DNA of 64,000 nt from Lentimicrobiaceae bacterium (GTDB lineage: Bacteria; Bacteroidota; Bacteroidia; Bacteroidales; Lentimicrobiaceae): assembly GCA_020636745.1 (NCBI GenBank), contig JACJXH010000007.1, positions 1 through 64,000 of the forward strand, read 5' to 3'. Of this stretch, positions 7,489-16,064 are shown in pieces (the stretch's first letter is position 1; each line of letters opens with the position of its first letter). A program made the translations under genes and the position numbers. A model generated the notes under the pieces. The model did not search any database. It saw nothing but the letters and a program-made list of their open reading frames with translations, and was not told the origin of the DNA.

Positions 7489-10146
7489 TCAATCGGGATA
7501 AATATGGAGCGTTTCACTTAGCCTGATATCTTTTGAAGAGGCTCCAATCATAATTCTGAAATCACCAGGTTCAACTACGGGGTTCAGCTGAACATCCAGC
7601 ATTTGCAGCATTCGGGGTGTGATTTCAAATTCAATATTTTTCGATTCGCCGGGCAAAAGATGAATTCTTCTGAATCCTTTAAGTTCGGTTACCGGTCGTG
7701 AAACAGAAGCCACCAGGTCGCGCAGATACAGTTGCACAACTTCATCGCCTGCAGTAGTTCCGGTGTTTTTAAGGGTAAACTGCACCCTGAATGTATGATG
7801 ATTTTGTTTGGGGCTAATGATGAGGCTGTCATAGCTGAAACTGGTATAGCTTAGTCCGTAGCCGAAAGGGAAAAGAGGCTGACCGCTCAGGTTTACATAA
7901 TCATCGCCACGGCCGGTTGGTTTATGAGAATACACCAAAGGTAATTGCCCTTCGTGTTGGGGAAACGTAATGGGCAGCCTGCCGGCAGGATTGTATTTTC
8001 CAAACAGCACATCGGCTATGGCAGTGCCTCCGGCTTCACCTGCATACCACACATCTATGATGCCGGGTACTTTGTCAATCCAGTGGTTCATGGTAATGGC
8101 ACTTCCACCGGTAAGTACTACAACCAGGGGTTTGCCGGTGGCTGCCAGCTGGTCAATCATTGTTTCCTGGTTTCCCGGCAGATCAAGCAGGGCTCTGTCG
8201 CGAAACTCACCTTCTTCAATGCCTGCAGCCATAATGATCAGGTCGCTTTTTGATGCCAGTTCAACCGCAGCATTCATTTGTGATGCATAGTTGGCGGGTG
8301 TGCCAAAGTCCCATACCAGTTTGAACCAGGCATTTCCCACCGGTTCGGAATATTCAATGCGTATATCGTATTCCTTCCCTTCTGTAAACTGAAATTCTGC
8401 CGTTTTCAGGTTTCGTCCGGTGTGTAAGCAGTTGTCAATCAATAGTATGTTGTCAATATATAATCTGTAGCCATCGTTGCCGTCAATGCCAATTTGTATC
8501 TTGTCTGTAACAGGTCCTATTATCTTGCCTTCCCATCTTACGGCGTAAAAGTCATAATTTAGCTTCTGCGGATCGGGCGGAAAAAGTGTCCATTGGAAAT
8601 TAATCTGCGGGTCGGTTCTGGTAAAAACCGGTTCTCCTTTAAAGTTGATATTGTTGTAATAGGCGCCCGTCAGTCCGGGTGTTTTAACATTGTTTTGAGT
8701 AAAGCTCAGGTATTCAGCCTGAACAGGAACATAGCTGATAACCTCGCGCGAACAGCCGGGCAGGTAATTTACTTCAGTCTTGGCGTCTACTGCTTCGCGG
8801 ATGCCCTGTAACATTGAGATTACTTGATTGCCGGGGCCGCTATATCCGCCAAGGCGGGCCTCTGTTGCGTCGGGGCCGATAACGGCTATGGATTTGATAT
8901 GGGGGCTGAGGGGCAGAATTTGTTGATCGTTTTTCAACAGTACTATTGATTTTCTGGCGGCTTCAAGCGCAATCAGCCGGTTTTCAGGAGTTCCATTCAT
9001 GCGTTCGGCCTGTTCGGGATTGGCATACGGATGTTCGAAAAGTCCCAGTTCAATTTTGGCTTTTAAAACCCTGCCTGCTGCACTGTCGATGATAGCAGAA
9101 GGTATATTTCCCGATTTAAAGGCGCCAATAAATAAAGGGTAATGTTCATAAGCGGTCTGAAAAATAACATCAAGTCCGTTATTGATGGCGTTTTCTGCCG
9201 ATTGCTGATAGTTTTCAGCAGTATAATGCAATACGTTGGCACCTCCGGTTGCACCTGCATCGGAGATAACAAATCCTTTGAACTTCCACTCTTCTTTTAA
9301 CAGTTTGTTTAATAGCCAGTTATTGGCGGTGCAGGGGCTTCCGTCCAGTGAATTGTAGGCAGTCATTACCGATCGTGCGCCCGCCCGGTGAAAAGCGGCT
9401 TCAAAGGTTTTAAGTTCGGTTTCCCTGAGGGTGCGTTCATTGTCATGAACAGGGTAGCTGTCGCGTCCGCCTGCGCCATAGTTGGAAACAAAATGTTTGG
9501 GGGTGGCAATGATGTTTCGTTTTTCAAATTCAGAAATAAAAGCCACACCCATTTCCGACGACAGAAAAGGGTCTTCACCGTATGTTTCCTCCACGCGACC
9601 CCAGCGCACATCTCCGGCAATATTGATTACCGGTGACAGCACCTGTCTGATTCCCCTGCTTTTAGTCTCGAGTGCAATGGCGGCAGCCATGCGGTGCATA
9701 AGTGAGGTGTCAAATGTGGCTGCCATAGCAATGGATTGCGGAAATGCAGTGGCTCCCGGCCTGACCAGCCCATGTAATGCTTCGTCAAATGGTAAAATTG
9801 GAATGCCAAGTCGGGTATTTTCAACGAAATACTGTTGTGCCTGGTTAATCATGCGGGCCATTTCGCCCGCATTGCCCCCTCCGCCATTCTGAATCATCTG
9901 CCCGGCAGCTGTATTTGTGTTTGATACCCCGCCTTCAAAACCAAAGGCGCCATCTTTATAACGGTTTTTGTCTTTGTTCCATTCTTCGGCCAGCATAAAA
10001 AGCTGCCAGAACTTTTCTTCCGGGGTCATTCTTTTCAATAAATCGTTGACCCTTAATTCCACCGCAACTGTGGAGTCTTTATATATCTGACAAGTTCCGT
10101 TAACAACGATAAGAAACAATGCCAACAAAAGAAATTTGGACTTCAT
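7489..10146 (-). CDS. glycoside hydrolase family 3 with PA14 insert
   Basis: This 885-residue secreted enzyme has a signal peptide ending near NGTCQ. The GH3 N-terminal TIM barrel spans about 20-370 and includes FDEALHGL, ATPKHFVSNYGAG and the nucleophile segment VISDAGA with D296. The GH3 C-terminal sandwich is interrupted by a PA14 domain (about 487-620). The acid/base glutamate region is GIEEGEFRDR (E644/E645/E647). A fibronectin III-like domain closes the protein. It removes terminal beta-linked sugars from oligosaccharides in the periplasm. The Trp that usually follows the nucleophile is Ala here, so glucosidase versus xylosidase activity cannot be assigned. No SusC/SusD genes are nearby, so it is a stand-alone enzyme. 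Confidence 0.93.
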   Translation of the reverse strand: MKSKFLLLALFLIVVNGTCQIYKDSTVAVELRVNDLLKRMTPEEKFWQLFMLAEEWNKDKNRYKDGAFGFEGGVSNTNTAAGQMIQNGGGGNAGEMARMINQAQQYFVENTRLGIPILPFDEALHGLVRPGATAFPQSIAMAATFDTSLMHRMAAAIALETKSRGIRQVLSPVINIAGDVRWGRVEETYGEDPFLSSEMGVAFISEFEKRNIIATPKHFVSNYGAGGRDSYPVHDNERTLRETELKTFEAAFHRAGARSVMTAYNSLDGSPCTANNWLLNKLLKEEWKFKGFVISDAGATGGANVLHYTAENYQQSAENAINNGLDVIFQTAYEHYPLFIGAFKSGNIPSAIIDSAAGRVLKAKIELGLFEHPYANPEQAERMNGTPENRLIALEAARKSIVLLKNDQQILPLSPHIKSIAVIGPDATEARLGGYSGPGNQVISMLQGIREAVDAKTEVNYLPGCSREVISYVPVQAEYLSFTQNNVKTPGLTGAYYNNINFKGEPVFTRTDPQINFQWTLFPPDPQKLNYDFYAVRWEGKIIGPVTDKIQIGIDGNDGYRLYIDNILLIDNCLHTGRNLKTAEFQFTEGKEYDIRIEYSEPVGNAWFKLVWDFGTPANYASQMNAAVELASKSDLIIMAAGIEEGEFRDRALLDLPGNQETMIDQLAATGKPLVVVLTGGSAITMNHWIDKVPGIIDVWYAGEAGGTAIADVLFGKYNPAGRLPITFPQHEGQLPLVYSHKPTGRGDDYVNLSGQPLFPFGYGLSYTSFSYDSLIISPKQNHHTFRVQFTLKNTGTTAGDEVVQLYLRDLVASVSRPVTELKGFRRIHLLPGESKNIEFEITPRMLQMLDVQLNPVVEPGDFRIMIGASSKDIRLSETLHIYPD

Positions 10147-10169
10147 AGCAGATTCATTTATTTGAAAGC

Positions 10170-10177
10170 CAAACGTA
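10170..10177 (-). promoter_or_regulatory. promoter of the GH3 gene
   Basis: Minus-strand TACGTTTG with a TTTG -33 element 20 bases upstream, close to the Bacteroidota consensus. The predicted start of transcription is near 10165, about 19 bases before the start codon. Confidence 0.7.
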
Positions 10178-10246
10178 CTTGTTTAAATGGTAAATTACAA
10201 AACAATGCAGATTTTTCCCTTATGAATGCCTGTTATTTTAATGACA

Positions 10247-10278
10247 AAGAAAAGCCCCTGTAAAACTCTACAGGGGCT
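10247..10278 (-). terminator. intrinsic terminator of pgk
   Basis: A perfect 10-base inverted repeat (10253-10262 and 10269-10278) with a 6-base loop is followed on the minus strand by a T-rich run (TTTTCTTTG). It lies 42 bases after the pgk stop codon. Confidence 0.85.
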
Positions 10279-10319
10279 GGTTTATTACAAAAAGCTTTAA
10301 AAGATTGCAGATAAATGGC

Positions 10320-11582
10320 TTATGCTTCGATAGCAGCTACACCAGGTAATACTTTGCCTTCAATAAATTCGAGCATGGCACCACCACCGGTACTCACATA
10401 GCTAACCTTGTCGGCCAGTTTAAATTTGTTGACTGCCGCTACTGAATCGCCGCCGCCAACGAGAGAGAATGCGCCTTTTTGAGTAGAGTTGGCAATGGAT
10501 TTGGCAATCTGGACAGTACCTTCGGCAAAGCTGGGCATTTCAAAAACACCCATCGGGCCATTCCAGAGAATGGTTTGCGAGTTCATCAGTACGCTGTCGA
10601 ACAGGGCTACTGATTCAGGTCCGATATCAAGGCCCATCCAGCCATCAGGAACATCATTTGATTTTACCAATTTTGTTTCGGCATCGTTGGCAAATGCATT
10701 GGCTGCGATGGCATCAACCGGCAGGATAATGTTCACGCCGTGCATTTTGGCACCTTCGAGTGTATTGAGTGCGAGTTCGAGCAAATCGTCTTCTACCAGT
10801 GAATTGCCTACTTTTCCGCCCATGGCTTTAATAAAAGTAAACATCATGCCGCCGCCAATAATCAGGTTGTCAACCTTGTCGAGCAAATGTTCGAGAATCT
10901 GGATTTTGCCTGAAACTTTAGCACCACCCAGCACGGCTGTAAATGGTTTTTTACCTTCTTTCAGTACTTTGTTCAGGCTTCCAACCTCTGCATTCATCAG
11001 ATAGCCAAACATTTTGTCGTTGGGGAAATAGGCCGCAACCAGTGCTGTGGAGGCATGTGCGCGGTGAGCTGTGCCAAAAGCGTCGTTTACATAGCAATCG
11101 GCATAAGAAGCCAGCTGTTTGGTGAAATCTTTTTGTTTTTCTTTGGTAGCAGCTTTGGCGGCTTTCTTTTCTTCGTCGGTAGCTGTTTCAGGCAGACGTG
11201 GTTTTCCCTCTTCTTCTTCGTAATAGCGAAGGTTTTCAAGTAAAAGTACTTCTCCGGGTTTCAGGCCTGCACTTAATGTTTTGGCTGATTCGCCCATGCA
11301 GTCATCGGCAAATTTTACATCAAGTTTTAAAACCTGATTCAGATAAGGAATGATATGTTTGAGAGAGAGTTTGTTTTCGAAATTCTTTTTCGGACGGCCA
11401 AGGTGCGACATCAGGATAACAGAGCCGCCGCCTGCCAGCACCTTTTGAATGGTTTTGAGCGCTGCATCAATACGTGTGGTGTCTGTAATCTTCAGGGTTT
11501 CGTCCAGAGGTACATTAAAATCGACCCTGATCAGTGCGCGTTTGCCTGTAAAGTCGTATGAATCAATCGTTTTCATATTCAT
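10320..11582 (-). CDS. pgk: phosphoglycerate kinase
   Basis: A 420-residue enzyme that interconverts 1,3-bisphosphoglycerate plus ADP and 3-phosphoglycerate plus ATP in glycolysis and gluconeogenesis. Visible signatures are RALIRVDFNVPLD, substrate-binding MSHLGRPK, YVNDAFGTAHRAHAS, VLGGAKVSGKIQ, the nucleotide-domain GPMGVFEMPSFAEGT and the C-terminal SLVGGGDSVAAVNKF/STGGGAMLEFIEGK. It is about 25 residues longer than typical PGKs because of a charged Lys/Glu/Ala-rich insertion between the LLENLRYYEEEE segment and the YVNDAFG segment. ATGs at 11582 and 11576 are both possible starts. It is a single-gene unit with its own terminator. Confidence 0.98.
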   Translation of the reverse strand: MNMKTIDSYDFTGKRALIRVDFNVPLDETLKITDTTRIDAALKTIQKVLAGGGSVILMSHLGRPKKNFENKLSLKHIIPYLNQVLKLDVKFADDCMGESAKTLSAGLKPGEVLLLENLRYYEEEEGKPRLPETATDEEKKAAKAATKEKQKDFTKQLASYADCYVNDAFGTAHRAHASTALVAAYFPNDKMFGYLMNAEVGSLNKVLKEGKKPFTAVLGGAKVSGKIQILEHLLDKVDNLIIGGGMMFTFIKAMGGKVGNSLVEDDLLELALNTLEGAKMHGVNIILPVDAIAANAFANDAETKLVKSNDVPDGWMGLDIGPESVALFDSVLMNSQTILWNGPMGVFEMPSFAEGTVQIAKSIANSTQKGAFSLVGGGDSVAAVNKFKLADKVSYVSTGGGAMLEFIEGKVLPGVAAIEA

Positions 11583-11763
11583 TGATTTAGGTTAAAAACG
11601 TGTACGAAGATACGGCTTTTACACAAATTCTGAAAGAGTTATTTTTATACCCGTATGGAGATGGGTGTCGGCATGAACTTATGTGAAGGCAGGATTTCGG
11701 GTGGTGTTCACATGGCGATTGATTTCATATTTTCATGCGCTTTCGCAGGCATTGGCTTTTTTC

Positions 11764-11771
11764 TACCTTTG
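11764..11771 (+). promoter_or_regulatory. promoter of the aminotransferase gene
   Basis: TACCTTTG with TTTC about 19 bases upstream as the -33 element. The predicted transcript start is near 11776, about 19 bases before the ATG at 11795. Confidence 0.65.
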
Positions 11772-11794
11772 CAGCCCATTAAATTGTTGATTCA

Positions 11795-12952
11795 ATGCAT
11801 TCTTACACAGGTAACCTGATTTCAAAGCTGCCCATGACCGGCACCAGTATTTTTGCGGTGATGTCGGCGCTGGCCCGCGAGCACAATGCCATCAATCTGT
11901 CGCAGGGCTTCCCTGATTTCCCGGTGTCTGATGAGCTGATAAAGCTGGTAAACAGCTATATGAAAAAGGGTTTTAATCAGTATGCCCCCATGACAGGCGT
12001 GCAGGAGCTGCGCGAAGAAATTTCGGCTATGTTTAACCAAAAATATAATGCCGATTATCATCCCGAAAGTGAAATAACCATTACAGCTGGCGCCACTCAG
12101 GGGTTGTTCAGTATTATTTCTGCTTTTATCAAACCGGGCGACGAAGTGGTGGTTTTTGAACCTGCCTATGATAGTTATGCGCCGGTTATTAAACTGCAGG
12201 GTGGGCTGGTTAAATATGCCAGGTTAACAGAACCTGATTACAGCATCGACTGGGATACACTTCCTTCGCTTATTTCGGGCAATACCCGTATGATTATTTT
12301 GAATACGCCCCACAATCCTACAGGCAGCGTATTGAAAGCCGGCGATTTGCTGAAACTTGAAAAGCTTACCCAAGACCGTGATATCCTGATTTTGAGTGAT
12401 GAGGTTTATGAACACCTGATTTATGACGGGCTCCCGCACGAAAGTGTGTGTAAATATCCTGAACTTGCCAGCCGGGCGCTGATTACCGGATCTTTTGGTA
12501 AAACATTTCATGCTACCGGATGGAAATGTGGTTTTGTGCTGGCACCGGCTAATCTTACTGCCGAACTGCGCAAAATACATCAATTTGTGGTTTTTGCTGT
12601 AAATACACCGGTGCAGTATGCCATTGCTGAGTATCTGAAAAATCCTGCAGCTTACCTTGACCTGGGAAACTTTTATCAGCAAAAACGCGACCTTTTTCTT
12701 AAATTTGTAGAGCCTTCGAGGTTTACTGCCAAACCGGCATCAGGCACCTATTTTCAATTGCTCGATTACAGTCGTATCAGTGATGAAAAGGAAGCTGATT
12801 TTGCCGTCAGGCTTACCCGTGAATTTGGCATTGCATCTATTCCCGTTTCTTCGTTTTATCACAATTATACTGATAATAAAGTGCTGCGGTTCTGTTTTGC
12901 CAAAACTGCTGAAACTATTGAAAAGGCCGCTGAAATACTTTGTCGGATTTGA
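11795..12952 (+). CDS. methionine/glutamine-type PLP aminotransferase
   Basis: A fold-type I class I/II aminotransferase of 385 residues, with INLSQGFPDFPV near the N-terminus, N174 in TPHNPTG, D202 and Y205 in LSDEVYEHLIY, and the Schiff-base lysine K236 in GSFGKTFHATGWK. The sequence most resembles the YbdL/kynurenine aminotransferase/glutamine transaminase K group. Those enzymes transfer the amino group of glutamine or methionine to keto acids, such as the ketomethylthiobutyrate of the methionine salvage pathway. The next gene encodes an omega-amidase, the known partner of glutamine transaminases, which strongly supports this reading. Exact substrate is an inference. Confidence 0.88.
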   Translation: MHSYTGNLISKLPMTGTSIFAVMSALAREHNAINLSQGFPDFPVSDELIKLVNSYMKKGFNQYAPMTGVQELREEISAMFNQKYNADYHPESEITITAGATQGLFSIISAFIKPGDEVVVFEPAYDSYAPVIKLQGGLVKYARLTEPDYSIDWDTLPSLISGNTRMIILNTPHNPTGSVLKAGDLLKLEKLTQDRDILILSDEVYEHLIYDGLPHESVCKYPELASRALITGSFGKTFHATGWKCGFVLAPANLTAELRKIHQFVVFAVNTPVQYAIAEYLKNPAAYLDLGNFYQQKRDLFLKFVEPSRFTAKPASGTYFQLLDYSRISDEKEADFAVRLTREFGIASIPVSSFYHNYTDNKVLRFCFAKTAETIEKAAEILCRI

Positions 12953-13052
12953 TGAATTTGAAATCCTGCCAGGTTGCGCGTAACCTGAAGCTGCAGTTTT
13001 CTGATAGCCACCGCAGGTGATCTTCAGTCTTTCAGAAGCTGTTATAAATTTT

Positions 13053-13060
13053 CATCTTTG
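13053..13060 (+). promoter_or_regulatory. probable promoter of the omega-amidase gene
   Basis: CATCTTTG differs from TAnnTTTG at one position, and TTTC lies about 19 bases upstream. It implies the amidase can be transcribed separately from the aminotransferase, about 60 bases before its ATG. Confidence 0.4.
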
Positions 13061-13126
13061 CAACAGGGTCGTTTTGTTTTTGCTGAACCTGTTATAAAAT
13101 TTCTTCAACCTTAAAAGCCTGTTTGT

Positions 13127-13939
13127 ATGTCAGCTTTATCTACCGTTTTACCCCTGAATGTGAGCATTGTTCAGGCTCCGCTCGAATGGGCGGCAAAGGA
13201 GGCAAACCTGTCTTATTTTACCGAAGTGATGCTCCCTTTTTCAGGAAAAACTGACCTGATTGTATTGCCCGAAATGTTTGCCACAGGATTTGTTACCGAA
13301 CCTGCAGAAGTGGCTGAGCAGATGGATGGCAGAGTCATGAAGTGGATGGCATCTGCTGCGGCAGCGCTTCAATGTGTGATTACCGGAAGTGTATCGATTG
13401 AAGAAAATGGCCGCTTTTTTAACCGGTTGGTGTGGATGCGTCCTGACGGCAGTTATGAAGCAGCTGATAAACGGCATTTGTTTAGCATGGGCAATGAACA
13501 TTTGCGTTTTACTGCCGGTACTGAACCTTTGATAGTTGAACTGAAAGGCTGGAAAATAAAACTGTTGATTTGTTATGATCTCCGGTTCCCGGTTTGGAGC
13601 AGGAATCGTTATTCAAACCAGGCCTATGCCTATGATCTTTTAATTTATGTGGCCAATTGGCCGGCCAGCCGCAGCCATGTATGGAAAACCCTGTTGCCGG
13701 CACGTGCCATTGAAAACCTGTCGTATTGCATAGGCGTTAACCGGATTGGAGAGGATGGACATGGATTGCCCCATACAGGTAATTCATGCGTGCTTGATTT
13801 TAAAGGACGTGAATTGCTGACAGCTCCGCCCGATGAACCGTTTGCTAAGTCAGTGGAACTGAATTACAGTTCGCTGGAAGAGTTCAGAAACAGGTTTGCA
13901 GTCGGACCAGACTGGGACCGATTTCAAATAGTAGATTAA
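13127..13939 (+). CDS. nitrilase-superfamily omega-amidase (YafV-like)
   Basis: This 270-residue protein of the nitrilase superfamily shows the catalytic triad: E49 in VLPEMFATGF, K115 in DKRHLFSMGNE and C149 in LLICYDLRFPVW. The CYDLRFPVW and WPASRSHVWKTLLPARAIEN motifs match the omega-amidase branch (YafV/Nit2). These enzymes hydrolyse 2-oxoglutaramate or 2-oxosuccinamate to the dicarboxylic keto acid and ammonia. It follows a glutamine/methionine-type transaminase by 174 bases. Together they would make keto-acid transamination by glutamine irreversible, as described for glutamine transaminase/omega-amidase pairs and methionine salvage. Confidence 0.9.
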   Translation: MSALSTVLPLNVSIVQAPLEWAAKEANLSYFTEVMLPFSGKTDLIVLPEMFATGFVTEPAEVAEQMDGRVMKWMASAAAALQCVITGSVSIEENGRFFNRLVWMRPDGSYEAADKRHLFSMGNEHLRFTAGTEPLIVELKGWKIKLLICYDLRFPVWSRNRYSNQAYAYDLLIYVANWPASRSHVWKTLLPARAIENLSYCIGVNRIGEDGHGLPHTGNSCVLDFKGRELLTAPPDEPFAKSVELNYSSLEEFRNRFAVGPDWDRFQIVD

Positions 13940-13942
13940 TTA

Positions 13943-13978
13943 ATGGCCACACAGGCTGAAAAAGTAAAGGTAGCATGA
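13943..13978 (+). CDS. possible 11-codon leader ORF before the helicase
   Basis: An ATG at 13943 opens a frame of 11 codons (MATQAEKVKVA) whose TGA at 13976-13978 overlaps the helicase ATG as ATGA. Such an overlap could couple helicase translation to a leader peptide. The frame begins only four bases after the amidase stop. The peptide resembles nothing I know and the arrangement may be chance. Confidence 0.2.
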   Translation: MATQAEKVKVA

Positions 13979-15213
13979 GATTTGAAGATTATAATTTTGC
14001 CCCGGTCATCAAAAAAAATCTGGCACTTGCCGGTTTTAACCGACCCACTGATATTCAGTTTAAAACCATTCCGCCAGTGCTGAAGGGTGAAGATGTGCTG
14101 GCCATTGCCCAAACCGGCACCGGTAAAACCGCAGCTTTTGCGATACCAGTGCTTCATTTACTGATTTCTGACCGCGAAGCAGAAGCCGGTATTCGTTGTA
14201 TGGTAATGGCTCCCACACGTGAACTGGCGCTGCAGATTACTGATGTATTCAATTCGTTGGGCAAAGGAAGCCGGGTGAAAACATTGTGTGTGCACGGTGG
14301 CGTTGAGCAGGATCCTCAGATTCAGCGTTTGGCTAAAGGGGTGGATATTTTAGTTGCTACCCCGGGCCGCATGTTCGACCTGGTGAGCCAGGGACATATC
14401 ACTACTGATAAAGTGGAGATTCTGGTGCTGGATGAAGCCGATCATATGCTCGACCTTGGCTTTATTCATGATATCAGACAACTGGTGAAGATATTGCCCA
14501 AAAAGAGGCAAACACTTTTCTTTTCGGCTACCATCGACTCTGAAATCAAGAAGCTGGCCTATTCGTTGGTAAAGGACGCTATTCGTATACAGATTTCTCC
14601 CAAAGATCCTGTTTCAAAAAATGTAGATCATTCGGTTGGCTTTATTGCCATGGATGACAAGCGCTTTTTTCTTGAACGGCTGATTAATGAACATCCTGAA
14701 AGCAGAATTCTGGTGTTTGTCAGAACGAAAGTCAGAGCCGAAAGAGTGAGCGCAGCCCTGGCGCGTGTGGATATTAAAAGCCTGACCATGCATGGCGATA
14801 AAGAGCAGAAAGAACGCATTTTGGCGCTCAGGCAATTCAGAGATGGAGCTGTATTGGTTTTGATTGCCACCGATGTGAGTGCCCGTGGTATTGATATTGA
14901 TGGGGTGGAATACGTGGTAAATTATGATTTGCCCGAACAAGCCGAAAACTATGTGCACCGTGTTGGCCGCACTGGCCGCGGAAAAAAAAGAGGGACTGCT
15001 ATTGCTTTTTGCAGCCCCGAAGAAAAACCATTGCTTGATGCCATTGAAGAGTATACAGGCAACAAAATCAGTGTACTGGAAATTACCCGCAGCGATTACT
15101 CCGCAACGCTTGATTTAACGTCAGAAAGCAAAGCCGACTGGAAATCGCTGGTTGAACAGGCCGAAAAAGAAGAAGAAAAGTATTTGAAAGGCAAAAAGAA
15201 AAAAAAGTGGTAG
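13975..15213 (+). CDS. DEAD-box RNA helicase (RhlE-like)
   Basis: A 412-residue ATP-dependent RNA helicase. In order it has the Q motif (F3 and the RPTDIQ stretch), motif I AQTGTGKT (45-52), Ia PTRELALQ, Ib ATPGR, II DEAD (153-156), III SAT (184-186), then in the second RecA domain ILVFVRTK, VLIATDVSARGIDI (V) and YVHRVGRTGRGKK (VI). The C-terminus is a short Lys-rich tail suited to RNA contact. RhlE-type helicases act in ribosome assembly and RNA remodelling, often under cold stress. It follows the omega-amidase by 35 bases and could be co-transcribed with it. Confidence 0.95.
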   Translation: MRFEDYNFAPVIKKNLALAGFNRPTDIQFKTIPPVLKGEDVLAIAQTGTGKTAAFAIPVLHLLISDREAEAGIRCMVMAPTRELALQITDVFNSLGKGSRVKTLCVHGGVEQDPQIQRLAKGVDILVATPGRMFDLVSQGHITTDKVEILVLDEADHMLDLGFIHDIRQLVKILPKKRQTLFFSATIDSEIKKLAYSLVKDAIRIQISPKDPVSKNVDHSVGFIAMDDKRFFLERLINEHPESRILVFVRTKVRAERVSAALARVDIKSLTMHGDKEQKERILALRQFRDGAVLVLIATDVSARGIDIDGVEYVVNYDLPEQAENYVHRVGRTGRGKKRGTAIAFCSPEEKPLLDAIEEYTGNKISVLEITRSDYSATLDLTSESKADWKSLVEQAEKEEEKYLKGKKKKKW

Positions 15214-15244
15214 ATGCCTCAAAAATGCAAGCCAGTGAGGAGCA

Positions 15245-15937
15245 TCATGACTTTACAACCAGCTTAAAGCCGATGCCATGCACATTGATGAGCTCAACCC
15301 GGTTGTCGCCTTTCAGGTATTTTCTAAGCTTGGCAATATAAACATCCATGCTTCGTGCATTAAAGTAGCTGTCGTCCTGCCATATTTTGTTCAGGGCATA
15401 GCTGCGGTCAAGCACCTCGTTTTTGTTTTCGCAAAGAAGCCTCAGCAGATCATTTTCTTTTGAAGTCAGGCGTTGTTCAAGGTCGTTGAGTTTGAGTATC
15501 TGTAAAGTATAGTCAAAGCTGTATTTGCCAATTTCAAATATTTTACCACCTGAAGCTACATGGCCTGAGCGGCGCAGAATCGCTTCCATGCGCACAATCA
15601 GCTCTTCCATGCTGAAGGGTTTGGTCAGGTAGTCATCTGCTCCTGCCTGGAATCCCTTAAGTTTGTCTTCCTCCAGCGATTTGGCTGTGAGAAAAAGAAT
15701 GGGTATGTTTTTGTCATGTTGCCTTATTTCCCTGGCCAGGGTAAAACCATCCTTCACAGGCATCATCACATCAACAATGCAAAAATCGAATTGTTCCTTG
15801 CTAAAAAGGTCAAAGGCTTCCTGCCCGTTAATACAAAGTTTGGTGGCATATCCTTTGGCTTCCAGATATGATTTCAGGATATTTCCAAGATTACGATCGT
15901 CTTCGGCCAGTAATACGCGTGTTTTTTCTTTTTCCAT
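15245..15937 (-). CDS. OmpR-family response regulator (RprY-like)
   Basis: A 230-residue response regulator. The receiver domain has the acidic pair D13/D14 in LLAEDDRN, phospho-acceptor D56 in IVDVMMPVKDGF and K106 in YLTKPF. A winged-helix DNA-binding domain (about 130-230) has the transactivation loop and the SMDVYIAKLRKYLKGD recognition region. It lies 128 bases downstream of a histidine kinase on the same strand. The pairing and sequence style resemble RprX/RprY, a conserved Bacteroidetes system linked to envelope and oxidative responses. The rpr name is an inference. Confidence 0.92.
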   Translation of the reverse strand: MEKEKTRVLLAEDDRNLGNILKSYLEAKGYATKLCINGQEAFDLFSKEQFDFCIVDVMMPVKDGFTLAREIRQHDKNIPILFLTAKSLEEDKLKGFQAGADDYLTKPFSMEELIVRMEAILRRSGHVASGGKIFEIGKYSFDYTLQILKLNDLEQRLTSKENDLLRLLCENKNEVLDRSYALNKIWQDDSYFNARSMDVYIAKLRKYLKGDNRVELINVHGIGFKLVVKS

Positions 15938-16064
15938 AATCCGGTTTTTTCTGAGTGCGCTAATCTGCTTTTTTTATAATTGCTACCTGTCAACTACAGG
16001 ATGTTTTTGCTTTTTCCCCAGCTTGTCAATCAATATTCATTTATCATTCAAAGCTGAAAAATCA

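Noticed and set aside
9482..9892. 136-codon plus-strand frame inside the GH3 gene
   Set aside because: It is antisense to strongly conserved GH3 catalytic sequence.
15212..15248. Imperfect inverted repeat between the helicase and response-regulator stops
   Set aside because: The arms have bulges, the loop is about 16 bases and no T-run follows, so I do not call a terminator.
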